A DNA stretch of 34,676 bases. Source: Flectonema sp. DT1601 (Eukaryota > Euglenozoa > Diplonemea > Diplonemida > Diplonemidae). Positions within the stretch are counted from its first letter, which is position 1; every line of letters begins with the position of its first letter. Shown here in pieces: positions 30,875-34,676 of this stretch. The position numbers and the translations under genes are program-made. Location of the stretch: contig CAXHTC010000005.1 in the NCBI GenBank assembly GCA_964019425.1, positions 1 to 34,676 of the forward strand. The letters are read 5' to 3'. The notes under the pieces were generated by a model. The model was given only the letters and a program-made list of their open reading frames with translations. It did no database searches and had not been told where the DNA came from.

Positions 30875-33800
30875 GAAGCACATATTCACGTTTACACTTA
30901 TTTCGTGTACGGTGAAAAGTGGCCTTTTGGGTGTGGGCGACAACGGCAAGTGTAACGATTTAACATGTATGTTAACGTGTTTGCCTCTAGCGAATTGGGA
31001 TCAAACCGTGCACGTGTTTCGCGACGTGCATGTATTTGTTGCGTATTGGAGTACACACGTGTGGGCTGCACGGGCGTGCCGCAGCTAATTCCATTACACG
31101 TAATGTTGTTCTTGTACTCTTCGCTCATCACGTGAGCACGTAATCAGCTCATCGTATGTAAAACAATACGATGTCACCTAACATTGAAGGAGTGTTCCAA
31201 GCCAGAGAAGGGTAACATGGCCCTACTAAGCAGGCAGTACACTCTAATAACCCTAACTAGTATTACTATAGTATCACATACATATGCGGAAGGTCAAACG
31301 CATCTACGCTAAAATAGGTAAATACGAACATGTCTCCGCGAAAGTGTTTGCTATAGATTTAAAGGGGTTTATTGCGTTTATGGTGCTTTTAGGCCATTTT
31401 GTGCCTCGCCACATAATTACGATGTTACGGTAAATAGGTTAATTACGTAACGACTACATCAACATGTGATTCACGATTACACAAAGACCTCGATAAGAGT
31501 TATAACTTAATACCTCTGATTTCCTTCTTTTACCATTCTCATGCTTGAAGATGTACCAAAACCATACAAAGACCTCGATAAGAATATCGTATTCCGCCAC
31601 TTCGCGATGTTCCTATAATTGGTTTGCTATAGATTTAAAGGGCTTTTGTGCACTTTCTCTCATTTTACCTCTTTTTGGTACCGCTTTAAAGGGGTTTTAA
31701 CGCACTTTACTGTGTTTGCTTAAATACGACCCTATGCTTAGTTACGTGGCATCACTGTGTTCGACGTATTCCGCGGATCGTACAAAGACCTCGATAAGAA
31801 TCTCGTATTTATGGTATTTGTAGTTGAATACGTAATTATCGTGTTTCGCAGCTTAAAGCCGCGCTACTCTAATCCTGTATCTAGCCCTAGGCTTAGGCCT
31901 GACAGCCGCCTTAAGGCCCTTATTAACTGTTGGTGGAGTTTGTGCGCTGCGCAGCAACTGCGTGTTGTTGTACTCTTCGCTCATCACGTGAGCACGTAAT
32001 CAGCTCATCGTATGTAAAACAATACGATGTCACCTAACATTGAAGTAGAGCGTGTCAAGCCAGTGAAGAAGGCTAATATGGGCCTACTGAGTAGACGCAC
32101 ACACCTAATAACCCTAACTAGTATTACTATAGTATCACATACATATGCGGAAGCCCCGAGCGATCCACGAAAAAGGGTGGAATACGAACACGTCTCCGCA
32201 AAAGTGTTTGCTATAGATTTAAAGGGGTTTTATGCGTTTAGAGCGCTTTTGGCCCATTTTGTGCCTCACCACATAATTACGATGTTACGGTAAATAGGTT
32301 AATTACGTAACGACTACATCAACATGTGATTCACGATTACACAAAGACCTCGATAAGAATATCAGGTGATATCCCTAATTTCCTTCTTTACCCATTCTCG
32401 TGTTTGTAAGTGTACCAAATCATACAAAGACCTCGATAAGAATATCGTATTTCGCCACTTCGCGATGTTCCTATAAATGGGTTGCTATAGATTTAAAGGG
32501 CTTTTATGCACTTTCTCTCATTTTACCTCTTTTTGGCCTCACTTTAAAGGGTGTTTTAGGTACTTTTACTGTGTTTACCTATTTTGGGCGCGCCACGAAA
32601 TGGTATCACCAAGTTATCGATAGCATGTTTGCTGCGCGTAACGTGATATCTCCCAATAAACCGGAACGTAAGCGTTTAGCGTCTAATGCCTCTACGCTTA
32701 TAATCCTGTATCTAGCCTACAGCTTGGCCTGACAGCCGCGTTTAGTCCTCTTAAAGCGTATCGCTGTTTACGCGTTTGCTGTGTAACACTAAACTGCGTG
32801 CAGCGAATAACTAATCGATAGCATGTTTTGCTTCGCGTAACGTGATATCTTATCGATAAAAGTATTTAGCGTGTTTCGCAGCTTAAGGCCGCGCGACTCT
32901 AATCTTGCATCTAGTCCTACAGCTTGGCCTGACAGCCGCGTTTAGGCCTCCTAACTGCTTGTGGAGAGTCCCTGCGCGTAACGATTATCTAATTACATGT
33001 GATTATCTTCTCGTGATGCGAGTATCCGTTTTACAACGCCAAGCGCGAGAATGCTATTTGACATGTAAATAAGTATTTGTGTGCGCAACATCATGTTTGC
33101 TGCGCGTAAGGGCAGCCGGCATCAACTACACAAACACGTGTATTCACGTGTTTATTTAGGTGTTTGGCGTATTACGCTAAACAGCGTCCAAGCCGTTGTT
33201 GGGATCCACATGACCATGTCGATAACCGTTTTGCGCGGCACACGGCGTGCCCAGGGGCGGCGCCTGACTAGACACGCGCATTCGCGTTACACGCGTTACG
33301 CACTAGATACGCGATATCATGATTACATGTCATGATCACCAGCTCGTAGAAATAGTTATAGGCGGCTCGTGCGGCAACTCACCTGCGGTTCGGAAGTAGA
33401 TGTATTGTAGGTAAGTAGCGTACACGTGTAGCGCGTGTAGCTGCTCATGGGCGTACAGGGCCTGCGGTACATGTAGGTACACATACAAAATGTATATATA
33501 TAAACATATACTTAATGTTCCTAAAGGTATTCATCACCTGCAGTCAGCCCTTCCACAATAACATTCGTCAGCAGAGTTGTAATGTTTACATGAGCAGTAT
33601 AGAGTTACGATGTGCTCTTCCATCATAACCTAACCATAGTTATCTTGTCGTAGATGAAGTAGTCTTGCTAGCTGTAGCTACAGCATAAAGACTTATAGGA
33701 TTATCCATTAAGAACTCAAGCAAAGTCATAGAATAATACGGAGTGCTTCAGTAATGCTTATTGGAGTACATCCTTTCCTACAACAGGAAGCACCGTTATC

Positions 33801-34676
33801 AAGTTAGTTATAACAGTGAGGGCTCAGTATGACATCAGTCCTCAAGGAAGGACGTATCCCATGAAGGCCACTCCCATCATAAGCAACCATATGATCACTA
33901 AGCTCTTTGCTGTGCTTGACGTGGAAGCATTAAAGAACTAAGAGCATGGCTTTGTTAAGCTCCGCTAAACATATTATGTCTGCTCATTATATTCTTATAG
34001 GCACAACAGTACAATCATCGTAGCACTCACTACAGTCTACAGTGGTACTGCAGTGCTTCTACTCAGTGATGATCATCTTATGTTCCTTCCCTTCTTAGCT
34101 CAGCTAAGAGTTATCCACATCATCACTGTGCTTAGCCTAATAACTAATTGGTTGCCTTAACAACTCTAACGTAGTTATCTTTATTAGTTACAGCTTGTAG
34201 TGTATCCTTATATAGGTACATAGCCTTAGACTAGTAACGTGTATATCTTATCATCTACACGTAACTATTATAAAGCATGCTGTGCGTGTAATGTACTATG
34301 GCGCGCCATCAAGCGTGTCACTACAAGTTCACGTCGTATTGCTATTCTATAGCAAGACACGTATTCACTATAGTATCACATACATATGCACCACACCTCG
34401 AACATCCACTTTTAGGGGTTTAGCCAAATCCGCACCATTAGCTCGAAATATCACTTGTCTGTGAGAGACCCAATCCACCAAAGTTAGGATGGATGAGAAT
34501 TGTTGGCCCATCACAGAACGCCCTTTAAGAGATTCGTTTGGTAAACCGTTTAAAAGGTTTCTTTTGTGCATTTATTATCGATATTACGTTTAGCTAATAT
34601 CATAACATGCCTATTTACAGGGGGGGGTTCGCTATGTTACAATACATGCGAATACACGTGTAAAACGTAGTTTCAC
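30875..34676 (+). repeat. Tandem array unit C, copy 3 (3,802 bp, cut by window end)
   Basis: Continues the 4,285-bp period to the last base, which corresponds to 26106 of copy 1. M3 copies lie at 31265, 32126 and 34367. The array therefore continues beyond the window by an unknown number of units. Confidence 0.93.

Noticed and set aside
22305-34676. Ribosomal DNA array or intergenic spacer
   Set aside because: A multi-kb tandem unit rich in subrepeats suggested it, but I recognise no 18S, 5.8S, 28S or 5S stretch in the unit.
1-34676. LTR retroelement or other virus-like element, LINE or transposase-bearing element
   Set aside because: No reverse transcriptase, integrase, protease, capsid or transposase motif was seen, and the direct repeats are whole-unit tandem copies rather than terminal repeats.
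1-34676. tRNA genes
   Set aside because: I looked for GGTTCGA-type B boxes with a cloverleaf context and found none that fold convincingly.

Overview
The window looks like eukaryotic, gene-free repetitive DNA. I find no protein-coding gene, tRNA, rRNA, prokaryotic operon, ribosome-binding-site pattern or CRISPR array that I can support. Almost all of it consists of related long repeats. CpG-containing words are common, so there is no obvious CpG depletion. I cannot name the organism. A subtelomeric, pericentromeric or other heterochromatic block, or a poorly resolved assembly region, would fit. Both window edges lie inside tandem arrays.

Layout. (1) 1-9203: a 5,317-bp unit A, complete at 1-5317 and partial at 5318-9203. 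(2) 9204-9242: a 39-bp junction scrap of a sequence block found later. (3) 9248-12156: a 2.9-kb segment bounded by inverted repeats of about 300 bp, holding three head-to-tail cassettes. (4) About 12,157-20,090: a large imperfect fold-back. Its left arm (about 12,680-16,403) and right arm (16,531 to about 19,925) flank a 127-bp loop and contain Y, Z and H blocks described below. (5) 16537-18557 and 20327-22347: a 2.02-kb direct repeat with offset 3,790. (6) 22305-34676: a tandem array of a 4,285-bp unit C, 2.89 copies, apparently identical, running off the window end.

The shared theme is a short ordered cassette of three motifs. M3 is 23 bp, starts ACTATAGTATCAC and ends CATATGC. M1 is TTTGCTATAGATTTAAAGGG. 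M2 is ACAAAGACCTCGATAAGAAT. The order is M3-M1-M2-M2-M1-half M1. M3 to M1 is 81-82 bp, and the second M2 to the second M1 is 57 bp in eight independently measured cassettes from all families, even where the DNA between the motifs has diverged. In the non-A families a cluster of palindromes precedes the cassette. M1 and M2 fall in one frame and yield short open stretches containing FAIDLKGF and TKTSIRI, but silent positions are as fixed as the others and the flanking frames are broken. I read the conservation as acting on DNA or RNA rather than protein. This cassette is the best candidate for an undescribed element here; its function is unknown.
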